Shown: positions 1 through 6,274 of the stretch, one piece after another
Position numbering within the stretch: position 1 is the stretch's first letter
Layout: every line of letters starts with the position of its first letter
NCBI GenBank assembly: GCA_002938205.1
Contig: PTKZ01000002.1
Coordinates: 1-64,000 of the forward strand
Origin: Alphaproteobacteria bacterium MarineAlpha5_Bin5
GTDB lineage: Bacteria; Pseudomonadota; Alphaproteobacteria; HIMB59; GCA-002718135
DNA: 64,000 bases
Direction of reading: 5' to 3'
Translations under genes and position numbers: made by a program
Notes under the pieces: model-generated
What the model was told of the DNA's origin: nothing
Database searches by the model: none
The model's input: only the letters and a program-made list of their open reading frames with translations

Positions 1-669
1 CAAACAGATTGGTTTATTTCTTTTGTAAGTTTTTTAAACAAAACATCATTAGAGAAAATTATCAATGAAACGGATAAACAATTATATTTAACAAATTTAG
101 TTATTGATGCATCAGGTATTTTTGTAAAATTATGTTATGCCGGTTTATTCTCTATCGTTTTAGTTATTATTTTATATTTAGCTAATAAAGCACAAATATC
201 TCCCTGGGGAAGAATGATGAGAGCTATTAGAGATAATGAAGTTTCTGCAAATGCTATGGGTAAAGATGTTGTGAAGAGGCATCTTCATATATTTGTTATT
301 GGTTCAGCAGTCGTAGGAATTTCTGGTGCGATGTTAATTACTTTAGACGGTTTGTTTACACCTGCAAGTTTTCAACCATTACGATATACTTTTTTAATAT
401 GGATCATGGTTATTGTTGGAGGTACTGGGAACAATTTAGGTGGAATATTAGGAGGTTTTATTATTTGGTTTGTTTGGATTGAAGCTGCTCCTGCATCACA
501 ATATATTATTGAGAATCTTACTTTAGGATTAGCTCCTGATAATAAATTTAAACTACATTTATTAGATAGTATTCCTTATTTTAGGTACTTAATTATGGGA
601 GCTATATTGTTAATAATAATGAGGTTCAGACCTAAGGGCATATTGCCTGAAAAAATAAGATATTCATAA
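1..669 (+). CDS. livM: LivM-type branched-chain amino acid ABC permease (5' end outside window)
   Basis: Inner-membrane permease subunit of a high-affinity branched-chain amino acid (or amide) ABC importer. The frame is open from base 1, so only the C-terminal 222 residues are visible. The cytoplasmic coupling segment WGRMMRAIRDNE starts near visible residue 69 and is the family hallmark contacting the ATPase subunit. It is followed by GISGAM and by the glycine-rich IMVIVGGTGNNLGGILGG, which are also typical of LivM, and by hydrophobic helices. The protein ends with RFRPKGILPEKIR, close to the usual LivM C-terminus. No ATPase genes (livG/livF) follow, so they must lie upstream or elsewhere. 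The pilin leader repeat begins nine bases after the stop codon, so this gene marks the left edge of the accessory block. Confidence 0.9.
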   Translation, partial: QTDWFISFVSFLNKTSLEKIINETDKQLYLTNLVIDASGIFVKLCYAGLFSIVLVIILYLANKAQISPWGRMMRAIRDNEVSANAMGKDVVKRHLHIFVIGSAVVGISGAMLITLDGLFTPASFQPLRYTFLIWIMVIVGGTGNNLGGILGGFIIWFVWIEAAPASQYIIENLTLGLAPDNKFKLHLLDSIPYFRYLIMGAILLIIMRFRPKGILPEKIRYS

Positions 670-678
670 TCAAAAAAC

Positions 679-735
679 AACACTTACTAACAACTTTTTT
701 AAAATAAAAATTTGTTTTGGGTGTATCTTATTTCA
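679..735 (+). promoter_or_regulatory. 57-bp pilin leader repeat, copy 1
   Basis: The 57 bases directly upstream of the first pilin ATG match 3251–3307, upstream of the third full pilin, at 52 of 57 positions with identical length and no gaps. It contains a TTTTTTAAAATAAA stretch that could include a -10 element and ends in GGGTGTATCTTAT just before the ATG. There is no ordinary Shine-Dalgarno sequence close to the start. It is likely a shared promoter/5' UTR. Function is inferred from position and conservation. Confidence 0.7.
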
Positions 736-1242
736 ATGAAAAAAGGTTTCTCCCTCATTGAACTCTTAGTTGTTGTTGCTATTATTGGTATCCTAGCTGC
801 CGTGGGAATTGTAGCATATAGTGGGTATACTCAAAGTGCAAAAATTAATGCAGCAAAATCTAATCACAAAAGTGTTGTGAAGTGGTTTCAAATGAAAGCT
901 ATGGAATGTGATATTGATGGCGAGATGACATACACAAGTTGGCGAAACAAAGGTCAGAAAGAAAAAAAATCATGTAATTATAGAAATGGTTGGAGTTTGG
1001 TAATGGATTTGGGTTATAATCATATTAGACTGCATTTTCTTGCTGAAGGCGGTTACTACAAAAATTTTTTAAATCCTTTTGATAAAACTAAGCATGTAGA
1101 ATGGAGTAATTTTAATCCAGGTTCATGTGGAGTTGCAGGCCAAACTTCTTTTTATGGTTATAAATCTGGGTCTAGTGCTTTTCAAATATGGACCAATATT
1201 GATGGAGAATGCTTGTATGATTTGGTTGAATTTCCATTATAA
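736..1242 (+). CDS. Type IV pilin-like protein, copy A
   Basis: A class III prepilin of about 168 residues. The short leader MKKG is followed by FSLIELLVVVAIIGILAA: prepilin peptidase cleavage after Gly4, Phe as the new residue 1 and Glu at position +5, then the hydrophobic assembly helix. I chose the ATG at 736 rather than the in-frame one at 712 because prepilin leaders are short and the other copies start at the equivalent codon. The first 38 residues match the other copies except K2, Q33 and K36. The rest is divergent but keeps four cysteines and an NPFD motif. It is expected to be exported and assembled into a pilus or pseudopilus; adhesion, DNA uptake or secretion cannot be distinguished. 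Head gene of the first pilin unit. Confidence 0.88.
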   Translation: MKKGFSLIELLVVVAIIGILAAVGIVAYSGYTQSAKINAAKSNHKSVVKWFQMKAMECDIDGEMTYTSWRNKGQKEKKSCNYRNGWSLVMDLGYNHIRLHFLAEGGYYKNFLNPFDKTKHVEWSNFNPGSCGVAGQTSFYGYKSGSSAFQIWTNIDGECLYDLVEFPL

Positions 1243-1246
1243 AAAA

Positions 1247-1321
1247 ATGAATAAAGGCTTCTCTCTCTTCGAACTTTTAGTTGTTGTTTTTGTATTTTCG
1301 TTTTTTAAAGTTTACTGTTAG
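1247..1321 (+). pseudogene. Truncated pilin N-terminus
   Basis: A 24-codon reading frame begins MNKGFSLFELLVVV, a clear copy of the pilin start including the cleavage site and Glu+5, then runs into FVFSFFKVYC and stops at TAG. The assembly helix is cut in half and there is no globular domain. It begins five bases after the stop of pilin A, where a downstream pilin is expected. It looks like the stump of a fifth pilin after deletion or decay. A functional micropeptide is possible but unsupported. Confidence 0.75.
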
Positions 1322-1330
1322 AATAATATT

Positions 1331-1543
1331 ATGATTGGACTAATAGCAATTTTGATTACAGCTGTAATAATAGTTTTGGTATCTATTAATATGGGTGTGA
1401 TAGGAAGCTTTACAAATTCAGAAAAATTAAATGATGATAAAGCCAATTCTTCTACTGAGATAGAAAACTTAAATAAAAATTTATTAGAAATTGAAAAAAA
1501 ATCTGAAATTACTAAAAGTGTAGAGCAAGAACTAAATGAATAA
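1331..1543 (+). CDS. Small single-pass membrane protein between pilins
   Basis: A 70-residue protein that I do not recognise. Residues 2–25 are a hydrophobic helix (LIAILITAVIIVLVSINMGVIG), followed by a polar, charged tail rich in Asn, Glu and Lys that could form a short coiled coil. It lacks a prepilin peptidase site. Its stop overlaps the start of pilin C by eight bases, which suggests translational coupling and makes it likely to be a real gene of the pilin unit. It could be a pilus accessory or regulatory membrane peptide, or a chance product of the decayed pilin segment before it. Only its topology can be stated with confidence. Confidence 0.55.
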   Translation: MIGLIAILITAVIIVLVSINMGVIGSFTNSEKLNDDKANSSTEIENLNKNLLEIEKKSEITKSVEQELNE

Positions 1544-2027
1544 AGGTTTCTCTCTTATCGAACTCTTAGTTGTGGTTGCGATTATTGGTATCCTCGCAGC
1601 GGTGGGAATAGTGGCGTATAGCGGGTATACGGAGAGTGCGAGAATTAATGCCTGTAAATCCAACCACTCTCTTTTAACGAAATACATGCAGAACGAAATG
1701 ATGAAATGCGGAGTTGGACAAAAAGAATTAACTCTTAAAACATGGAAAAGTCACGGAGGAGGTACAGTTAAGGTTTCTTGCACTAAAAATGCAGCAAGTC
1801 TTGGACAGGCTATAGCAATAGATTGGACCAATAGAGCTGATAATCCTTATGATTCCGGAAATGCGTGGGGCGCTTCAATACAATTTAATAGTAATGCTAA
1901 TCCTGCAGCAAATGATCCTGATACATATGGCGATCATTATGTTCATTGGCCAACTAATGATCAAGTAAGAATAATTACAAGGTGCAGTGATAGTATATTA
2001 TTAACTGATTTTGTTTCAAAAGATTAG
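1536..2027 (+). CDS. Type IV pilin-like protein, copy C
   Basis: A 163-residue prepilin. The N-terminus MNKGFSLIELLVVVAIIG carries the cleavage site after Gly4 and Glu at mature position 5. Residues 1–38 are identical at protein level to copy D. The globular part has cysteines in NACKS, MKCG, VSCT and TRCS and an NPYD motif comparable to NPFD in copy A, so two disulfides are plausible. It overlaps the preceding small membrane gene by eight bases. The DNA for the first 38 codons is visibly richer in G and C than the variable part, which has the A/T richness of the rest of the window. It is probably the last gene of the first pilin unit. Confidence 0.88.
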   Translation: MNKGFSLIELLVVVAIIGILAAVGIVAYSGYTESARINACKSNHSLLTKYMQNEMMKCGVGQKELTLKTWKSHGGGTVKVSCTKNAASLGQAIAIDWTNRADNPYDSGNAWGASIQFNSNANPAANDPDTYGDHYVHWPTNDQVRIITRCSDSILLTDFVSKD

Positions 2028-2046
2028 AGAAAATTGATAATTTTTT

Positions 2047-2083
2047 GTGGTGCAAATTTGTAACACTACAGAATTATTTTTTT
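2047..2083 (+). terminator. Candidate terminator after pilin C
   Basis: GTGGTG (2047–2052) can pair with CACTAC (2064–2069) with one G·T pair, around an 11-base loop. A run of T follows after a few bases (2076–2083). It is weak, but well placed to end the first pilin unit. Confidence 0.35.
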
Positions 2084-2183
2084 AAGATCCATATATAGTA
2101 GTATTGAAACTCCTTTCTACTAGATCTATTAAATAACTTTATTGATATGACTTAATAATAAGTGTACGAGCAAATCATAATCA

Positions 2184-2954
2184 ATGGCGGGATTAGTTAT
2201 GCGTTTATTATTAATAATTTTACTTTTTTCTTCGATAGCATACGCTAAAGAAAAAGATTTAATATGTAAGAGTTTAACAGAAGATAAAGTAAAATATTTT
2301 ATTAAAGCAGATCATTATAAATGTATTTTTCAAAATATAAAATTTGAAAAAATTTCATTGAAACCTTATTTACAATTTTCTATCTCAAATTATCATTTGC
2401 TCAAACAGCTTAAATTAAATAATTCAGAATATAAAGTTGTTGGCTATAAAGCCGAATTAGGTCAAGTTTTTCAATATAAAACAACTAATAAACTTAATCA
2501 AAATATTGTTCATATATACAAAAAACAGGATCAATTAGGAAATATTACTGAAACAAATATTCTTATTATAAGATCAAAAAAACCAACAGGTATTTCTTTT
2601 ATAAATAATATTTTCAAATTAAATTTAAATAATTACATAATTAAAAACAAAGTTATTCCAAATCAAAACCACTCTGAATTAATAGAAAATACTTTTCTTG
2701 TTTCTAGGTATGAGGCTAAAGATAATAATCAAGAAGAATCTGCAGAAGAAAATAATAATCAAGAAGAATCTGCAGAAGAAAATAATAATCAAGAAGAATC
2801 TGCAGAAGAAAATAATAATCAAGAAGAATCTGCAGAAGAAAATAATAATCAAGAAGAATCTGCAGAAGAAAATAATAATCAAGAAGATATTAACGATGAA
2901 GAGTATGAAAATGAAAATGAATTCCTACTGCCTCTAATTCCAGAATCACAATAG
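2184..2954 (+). CDS. Exported protein with acidic tandem-repeat tail
   Basis: A 256-residue protein of unknown function. The N-terminus is a signal peptide; a second in-frame ATG at 2199 gives the more classical MRLLLIILLFSSIAYA with a cleavage site after AYA, so either start is possible. The body (about residues 20–175) has two cysteines and alternating polar/hydrophobic segments with no motif I recognise. Near residue 180 begins a repeat of ten residues (NNQEESAEEN type), five full units plus a partial, giving a strongly acidic Asn/Gln/Glu tail before a short LLPLIPESQ end. The 30-bp unit keeps frame, so copy number can change without disrupting the gene. Lying between two pilin units and exported, it may be a periplasmic or surface accessory of the pilus; that is inference from position only. 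Confidence 0.75.
   Translation: MAGLVMRLLLIILLFSSIAYAKEKDLICKSLTEDKVKYFIKADHYKCIFQNIKFEKISLKPYLQFSISNYHLLKQLKLNNSEYKVVGYKAELGQVFQYKTTNKLNQNIVHIYKKQDQLGNITETNILIIRSKKPTGISFINNIFKLNLNNYIIKNKVIPNQNHSELIENTFLVSRYEAKDNNQEESAEENNNQEESAEENNNQEESAEENNNQEESAEENNNQEESAEENNNQEDINDEEYENENEFLLPLIPESQ
2721..2887 (+). repeat. 30-bp in-frame tandem repeat (5 full copies plus a partial)
   Basis: Units start at 2721, 2751, 2781, 2811 and 2841, and a partial unit begins at 2871. After the first base or two of unit 1, the five units are identical. Each encodes ten residues of an Asn/Gln/Glu-rich acidic stretch. The near-perfect identity indicates recent expansion by slippage or recombination. There are no spacers. 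Confidence 0.95.
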
Positions 2955-3149
2955 TTAATAATAATTTATATAAGTTAAATTTACTTACTTATTTTTAAAC
3001 AATTTTATATTTCTAAAGTATGATTATAAAAAAATTAATTAACGTCGCTCCTACGTCACTTTACGAAATCATTTTTTTTTAATTAAGAAAAGATTTTTCG
3101 CATAATTCCACAAATCCATTACAATCTAGTGCACGGGCTATGGTCTACT

Positions 3150-3189
3150 GATCTGGAGGTTAGGAGTTCGACTCTTCTCGGGCGCGCCA
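3150..3189 (+). other. tRNA-Arg-like 3' end fragment (possible attachment site scar)
   Basis: The bases 3162–3178 form a five-pair T-arm (AGGAG/CTTCT, one G·T) around a seven-base loop TTCGACT. CGGGCGC, a discriminator G and an encoded CCA follow at 3179–3189. This is how a bacterial tRNA-Arg ends. The matching acceptor strand GCGCCCG and a proper D arm are absent upstream, and the anticodon arm does not pair. So only the 3' part of a tRNA gene is present. Such 3' copies are what integrases leave behind when elements insert into tRNA genes. No integrase is seen in the window, so this is at best a relic. Confidence 0.5.
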
Positions 3190-3213
3190 AGTATCAAGCC
3201 AATTTATATTACT

Positions 3214-3257
3214 GTTCCAAATTAAAAAAGTTTATTTGGAACACTTTTGGAACACTT
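3214..3257. repeat. Inverted repeat plus 11-bp tandem duplication before pilin D
   Basis: GTTCCAAAT (3214–3222) and ATTTGGAAC (3234–3242) are perfect inverted copies separated by 11 bases. TTGGAACACTT occurs twice in direct tandem at 3236–3246 and 3247–3257, the second copy running into the pilin leader. It could be a hairpin, an operator, or a recombination scar at the boundary between the tRNA fragment and the leader. Function unknown. Confidence 0.6.
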
Positions 3258-3307
3258 ACTAACAGCTTTTTTAAAATAAATATTAATTTTGGGTGTATCT
3301 TATCTCA
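3251..3307 (+). promoter_or_regulatory. 57-bp pilin leader repeat, copy 2
   Basis: Second copy of the leader at 679–735 (52 of 57 bases identical, same length), ending immediately before the ATG of pilin D. The matches include AACACTTACTAACA, the TTTTTTAAAATAAA core and TTTTGGGTGTATCTTAT; differences cluster in a six-base stretch in the middle. Presence at the head of both pilin units supports a promoter/UTR role. Confidence 0.7.
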
Positions 3308-3835
3308 ATGAATAAAGGTTTCTCTCTTATCGAACTTTTAGTCGTCGTTGCGATTATCGGTATTCTCGCAGCGGTTGGGATAGTGGCGTATAGTGGGTAT
3401 ACGGAAAGTGCAAGAATTAATACTACAAAAGCTAATTATAATTTAATTTATAAAACTATGGTTTTCGAAATTAATAAGTGTGAAATAGATTCTTCAGGAG
3501 GATTGTTAAGTCTCAACGGAAACAATTTACTAAATTGCTCTGATATAATCACGTCAAAAAATAATTATGGGAAAGTAACTAGTGCAATGAGCACCTATTT
3601 TAGATCTATAATTAAAAATGCCTATAATTCTAGTATTCCATCAACTTTTCCTGGCAGATATCAAGGAAATTGTGTTGCAAGCGGAAGTCAACCAAAAGGG
3701 TATGATGGCCTTAACGAACAAGGAGTACACCATGTAGCTATGGGGTGGGTGGGAAAGAAAATAACTTTTTATATTGATACCTGTGTTGAATCTTCAGGAA
3801 AAGCGATGAGTAAAATTTTTGAAATTAATTTATGA
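3308..3835 (+). CDS. Type IV pilin-like protein, copy D
   Basis: A 175-residue prepilin starting MNKGFSLIELLVVV at the ATG of 3308; the in-frame ATG at 3293 would add five residues inside the leader repeat and is unlikely. Cleavage after Gly4 and Glu+5 are present, and residues 1–38 equal copy C. The variable domain has four cysteines (NKCE, NCSD, GNCV, DTCV) and an NAYN segment at the place of the NPFD/NPYD motif of the others. It is Gly/Ser-rich near the C-terminus. The stop TGA overlaps the ATG of the next pilin (ATGA), so D and E are translationally coupled. Head gene of the second pilin unit. Confidence 0.88.
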   Translation: MNKGFSLIELLVVVAIIGILAAVGIVAYSGYTESARINTTKANYNLIYKTMVFEINKCEIDSSGGLLSLNGNNLLNCSDIITSKNNYGKVTSAMSTYFRSIIKNAYNSSIPSTFPGRYQGNCVASGSQPKGYDGLNEQGVHHVAMGWVGKKITFYIDTCVESSGKAMSKIFEINL

Positions 3836-4317
3836 ATAAAGGCTTTTCTCTTATCGAATTATTAGTTGTTGTTGCCATTATTGGTATACTAGCAGCAGTG
3901 GGGATAGTTGCCTATAGTGGATATACGGAGAGTGCAAGAATTACAGCATTAAATTCTAACTGTAATTTAGCAAAAAAACATATAGTAATGCAATTAATGC
4001 GTTGTGAAACTGGTAACCAAATACAAACATGGGCAAATGGAACTGTTACTGATAGGAACTGCGATACTACTACAAATAAATTTGTTCAAAACTTTGGATA
4101 CGCTATGGGCGTTTTACAAAATGATCCAAAATATAAAAACCCCTTTAATTCAACAGACAGAGCATTTGTCACCGATTGGGATCCACCTTTAGCAAAAAAT
4201 ATTGGTAGAGTGAATTGCGGTATTCAAGGGTCTGTAAATACCAATCCTATAAAGTGTTATTGTCGTTGGGGCAGTGGTGCAAATGATTATGATACAGTAT
4301 TAGTTCAAAATCCCTAG
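3832..4317 (+). CDS. Type IV pilin-like protein, copy E
   Basis: A 161-residue prepilin with the same N-terminus through residue 37 (position 38 is Thr instead of Asn), including the Gly4 cleavage site and Glu+5. The variable domain contains NPFNSTD, resembling NPFD in copy A, and six cysteines (SNCN, MRCE, RNCD, VNCG, and KCYC with two), two more than its paralogs. It starts within the stop codon of pilin D. The sulfotransferase gene follows after 27 bases without an evident terminator, so pilins D and E, sulfotransferase and glycosyltransferase may be one operon. Confidence 0.87.
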   Translation: MNKGFSLIELLVVVAIIGILAAVGIVAYSGYTESARITALNSNCNLAKKHIVMQLMRCETGNQIQTWANGTVTDRNCDTTTNKFVQNFGYAMGVLQNDPKYKNPFNSTDRAFVTDWDPPLAKNIGRVNCGIQGSVNTNPIKCYCRWGSGANDYDTVLVQNP

Positions 4318-4344
4318 AAATTTATAGATAAAGGATTATTAAAA

Positions 4345-5193
4345 TTGAATAATAAGAAAATTATATGGATATCATCATATCCAAAAAGTGGAAATACTTG
4401 GATGAGATATCTTTTGGCAAATTATTTTTATAATTTATCAAAAAAATTTGATCCACAAATTATTAAAAATATTGAAAAATTTCAAATTGATTATAATTTA
4501 AAAAAAAATCTTTTCCAAAAAGAAGATTTAGGAAAATATCCTTATAATATTTCAAAATATTGGATAAAATCTCAGGAAAAAATAAAAATTGAAAATGGCA
4601 ATACAGTTTTTTTTAAAAATCATAATGCATTAGTGAGTATTAATAACAACGAGTTTACAAATGAAAGTTTGTCTTTAGCAGCAATTTATATTGTAAGAGA
4701 TCCAAGAGATGTAGTTGTTTCATATGCAAAATATAGAAATTTAAGTTACGATCAAACAATAGAAAATTTAATTTCTAAAAATTTGTTTTATGTGAGAAGT
4801 AAAGATGATCCTTATAATATAGAAATTTTAGGTTCATGGAAATTTCATTATAATTCGTGGAAAAATGGACTACCTAGTCTACCAAGAATTATTGTTAAAT
4901 ATGAAGATTTATTAAATGATTGTTACTTTTATTTTTTAAATGTAATTTCATTTTTATCTAAAGTGCTTAATTTTTCAATTAATAAAGAGCAAATTAGTAA
5001 TAGTGTAGAATATTCTAGTTTTGAAAAATTAAAAAATTATGAAAGAAATAATAATTATTTTGAAAATACAGGAAATAATAAATTCTTTCGAAAAGGTGTA
5101 AGCAGAGATTGGGTTAATGAATTAACCAAGGAACAAATTAAAAAAATTGAAAATGAATTTAGTAATGAAATGGATTTTCTTGGATATAATTAA
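4345..5193 (+). CDS. Sulfotransferase domain protein
   Basis: A 282-residue PAPS-dependent sulfotransferase (P-loop fold). The 5'-phosphosulfate loop is ISSYPKSGNTWMRYLL at residues 9–24. The 3'-phosphate-binding segment IYIVRDPRDVVVSYA lies near residue 116, and a late RKGVSRDW resembles the conserved C-terminal PAPS-contacting RKG motif. It would transfer sulfate from PAPS to a hydroxyl of a glycan or protein; the acceptor is unknown. The start is a TTG preceded by AAAGGA at a proper distance. Position directly behind two pilins and before a GT61-type glycosyltransferase points to a surface glycan or a pilus-linked modification; that link is inference. Confidence 0.87.
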   Translation: MNNKKIIWISSYPKSGNTWMRYLLANYFYNLSKKFDPQIIKNIEKFQIDYNLKKNLFQKEDLGKYPYNISKYWIKSQEKIKIENGNTVFFKNHNALVSINNNEFTNESLSLAAIYIVRDPRDVVVSYAKYRNLSYDQTIENLISKNLFYVRSKDDPYNIEILGSWKFHYNSWKNGLPSLPRIIVKYEDLLNDCYFYFLNVISFLSKVLNFSINKEQISNSVEYSSFEKLKNYERNNNYFENTGNNKFFRKGVSRDWVNELTKEQIKKIENEFSNEMDFLGYN

Positions 5194-5236
5194 AAACAAT
5201 ATATAATATAATTTTTAAAACTATATTATCTTAATC

Positions 5237-6274
5237 ATGTTAAAAAAAATTAATTCATTAGATATTTTAGGAAATGAAAATCTTAAAAATTCTTTTTTAA
5301 CTGCTACACTTAATGATATTAATCAAAAGTGTTATATTTTTAAAGGAAATTTTTTTGCAGATTCTTTTAATTATTTTCCAATTACAGAAAATGATCAAAC
5401 TTTTGATGAATTATTTAAAAAGCAACCAGACAATTCACTCAATCATTTTTATACTGATTTATTTTATGAGAATTTTAATAATAAAAAAGAGAAATTTAAA
5501 ATTTATAATGATTCTTTTTTATTAGGTAGTAATTGTGGAGATAATTATTATTCTAATTTATTTGAATTTTTACCAAGAATTTTTTTTATCAAAGATACTA
5601 AATTAAATTTAATAGTTCACAGAAATTTATCAAATAAATTTAGAAAATTAATTAATAGTATTTGTTCTTTCAGAAAAATTGATATCAAATTTTCCTATCT
5701 TGATGATAATTTTTATAAATTTGAAAATTCACAAATTCCTCAATTTCTTAATCTTGAAAATTCTATAAAAATATTACAATTTTTTATTTATCAAATAATT
5801 GGAAACAATAATGAAGATGAAAGTAGATTAAAAATTTATGTTAGAAGAGAAGATTCGTACTATAGAAGACCTGTAAATGATTCTGATATAATTCAAAATT
5901 TAAAAGCTAAAGGTTATATGATCTTAAACCCTCAACAATATGATATAATTGATCAAATCAAATTATTTTCCAAAGCTGAAATGATAATATCACCTAATGG
6001 ATCAAGTCTTGCAAATATTATTTTTTGTAAAAAAGGAACCAAAGTCTTTGAAATCGCTCCTAAATTTAATCAAAGTTATGAAATAAACTTATCTAATAGA
6101 TATAAAAATATCAGTAATTATATGGGTTTAAAACATGAAATTATTGAAGCTGATTCAGTTGCAGTTGAAAAACATTCTCCTTTAGCAAAAAAATATATTT
6201 CTAAAAATATATTGAATGAAAGTAATTATTACAAAAATATTATACTTAAATTAGATAAACTTAATAATTTTTAA
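5237..6274 (+). CDS. GT61-family (DUF563) glycosyltransferase
   Basis: A 345-residue protein of the capsular-polysaccharide GT61/DUF563 type. The visible signature is in the C-terminal half: IYVRREDSYYRRPVND, then a conserved spacing to DIIDQIKLFSKAEMIISPNGSSLANIIF and KKGTKVFEIAPKF. In this family the Arg-rich segment and the HGA/NGS-S/A-LANIIF segment form the nucleotide-sugar site. The usual His-Gly-Ala is Asn-Gly-Ser here. There is no signal peptide or membrane helix, so it acts in the cytoplasm. It follows the sulfotransferase by 43 bases and its stop overlaps the convergent S49 peptidase gene by four bases, which marks the right edge of the accessory block. Confidence 0.8.
   Translation: MLKKINSLDILGNENLKNSFLTATLNDINQKCYIFKGNFFADSFNYFPITENDQTFDELFKKQPDNSLNHFYTDLFYENFNNKKEKFKIYNDSFLLGSNCGDNYYSNLFEFLPRIFFIKDTKLNLIVHRNLSNKFRKLINSICSFRKIDIKFSYLDDNFYKFENSQIPQFLNLENSIKILQFFIYQIIGNNNEDESRLKIYVRREDSYYRRPVNDSDIIQNLKAKGYMILNPQQYDIIDQIKLFSKAEMIISPNGSSLANIIFCKKGTKVFEIAPKFNQSYEINLSNRYKNISNYMGLKHEIIEADSVAVEKHSPLAKKYISKNILNESNYYKNIILKLDKLNNF

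Larger units (their letters stand above)
2955..3307. other. 353-base gap without a protein gene
   Basis: The gap between the repeat protein and pilin D holds, in order: A/T-rich DNA with no feature I can name (2955–3145), a tRNA 3'-end-like fragment (about 3150–3189), a nine-base inverted repeat (3214–3222/3234–3242), an 11-base tandem duplication (3236–3257) and the second pilin leader (3251–3307). The open frame at 3129–3311 runs across the tRNA fragment and is not a credible protein. Confidence 0.7.

Noticed and set aside
2721-2887. Repeat array considered as CRISPR
   Set aside because: Units are directly adjacent with no spacers, code in frame, and there are no cas genes.
2679-2937. Two highly repetitive open frames (one hydrophobic on the minus strand, one lysine-rich on the plus strand)
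   Set aside because: Both are out-of-frame readings of the 30-bp tandem repeat inside the exported protein gene.
3113-3189. Complete tRNA gene
   Set aside because: No 5' acceptor strand complementary to CGGGCGC, no D arm, and the anticodon arm does not pair.
3129-3311. 60-residue open frame between the repeat protein and pilin D
   Set aside because: It runs through the tRNA 3' fragment and the pilin leader and has no protein-like features.
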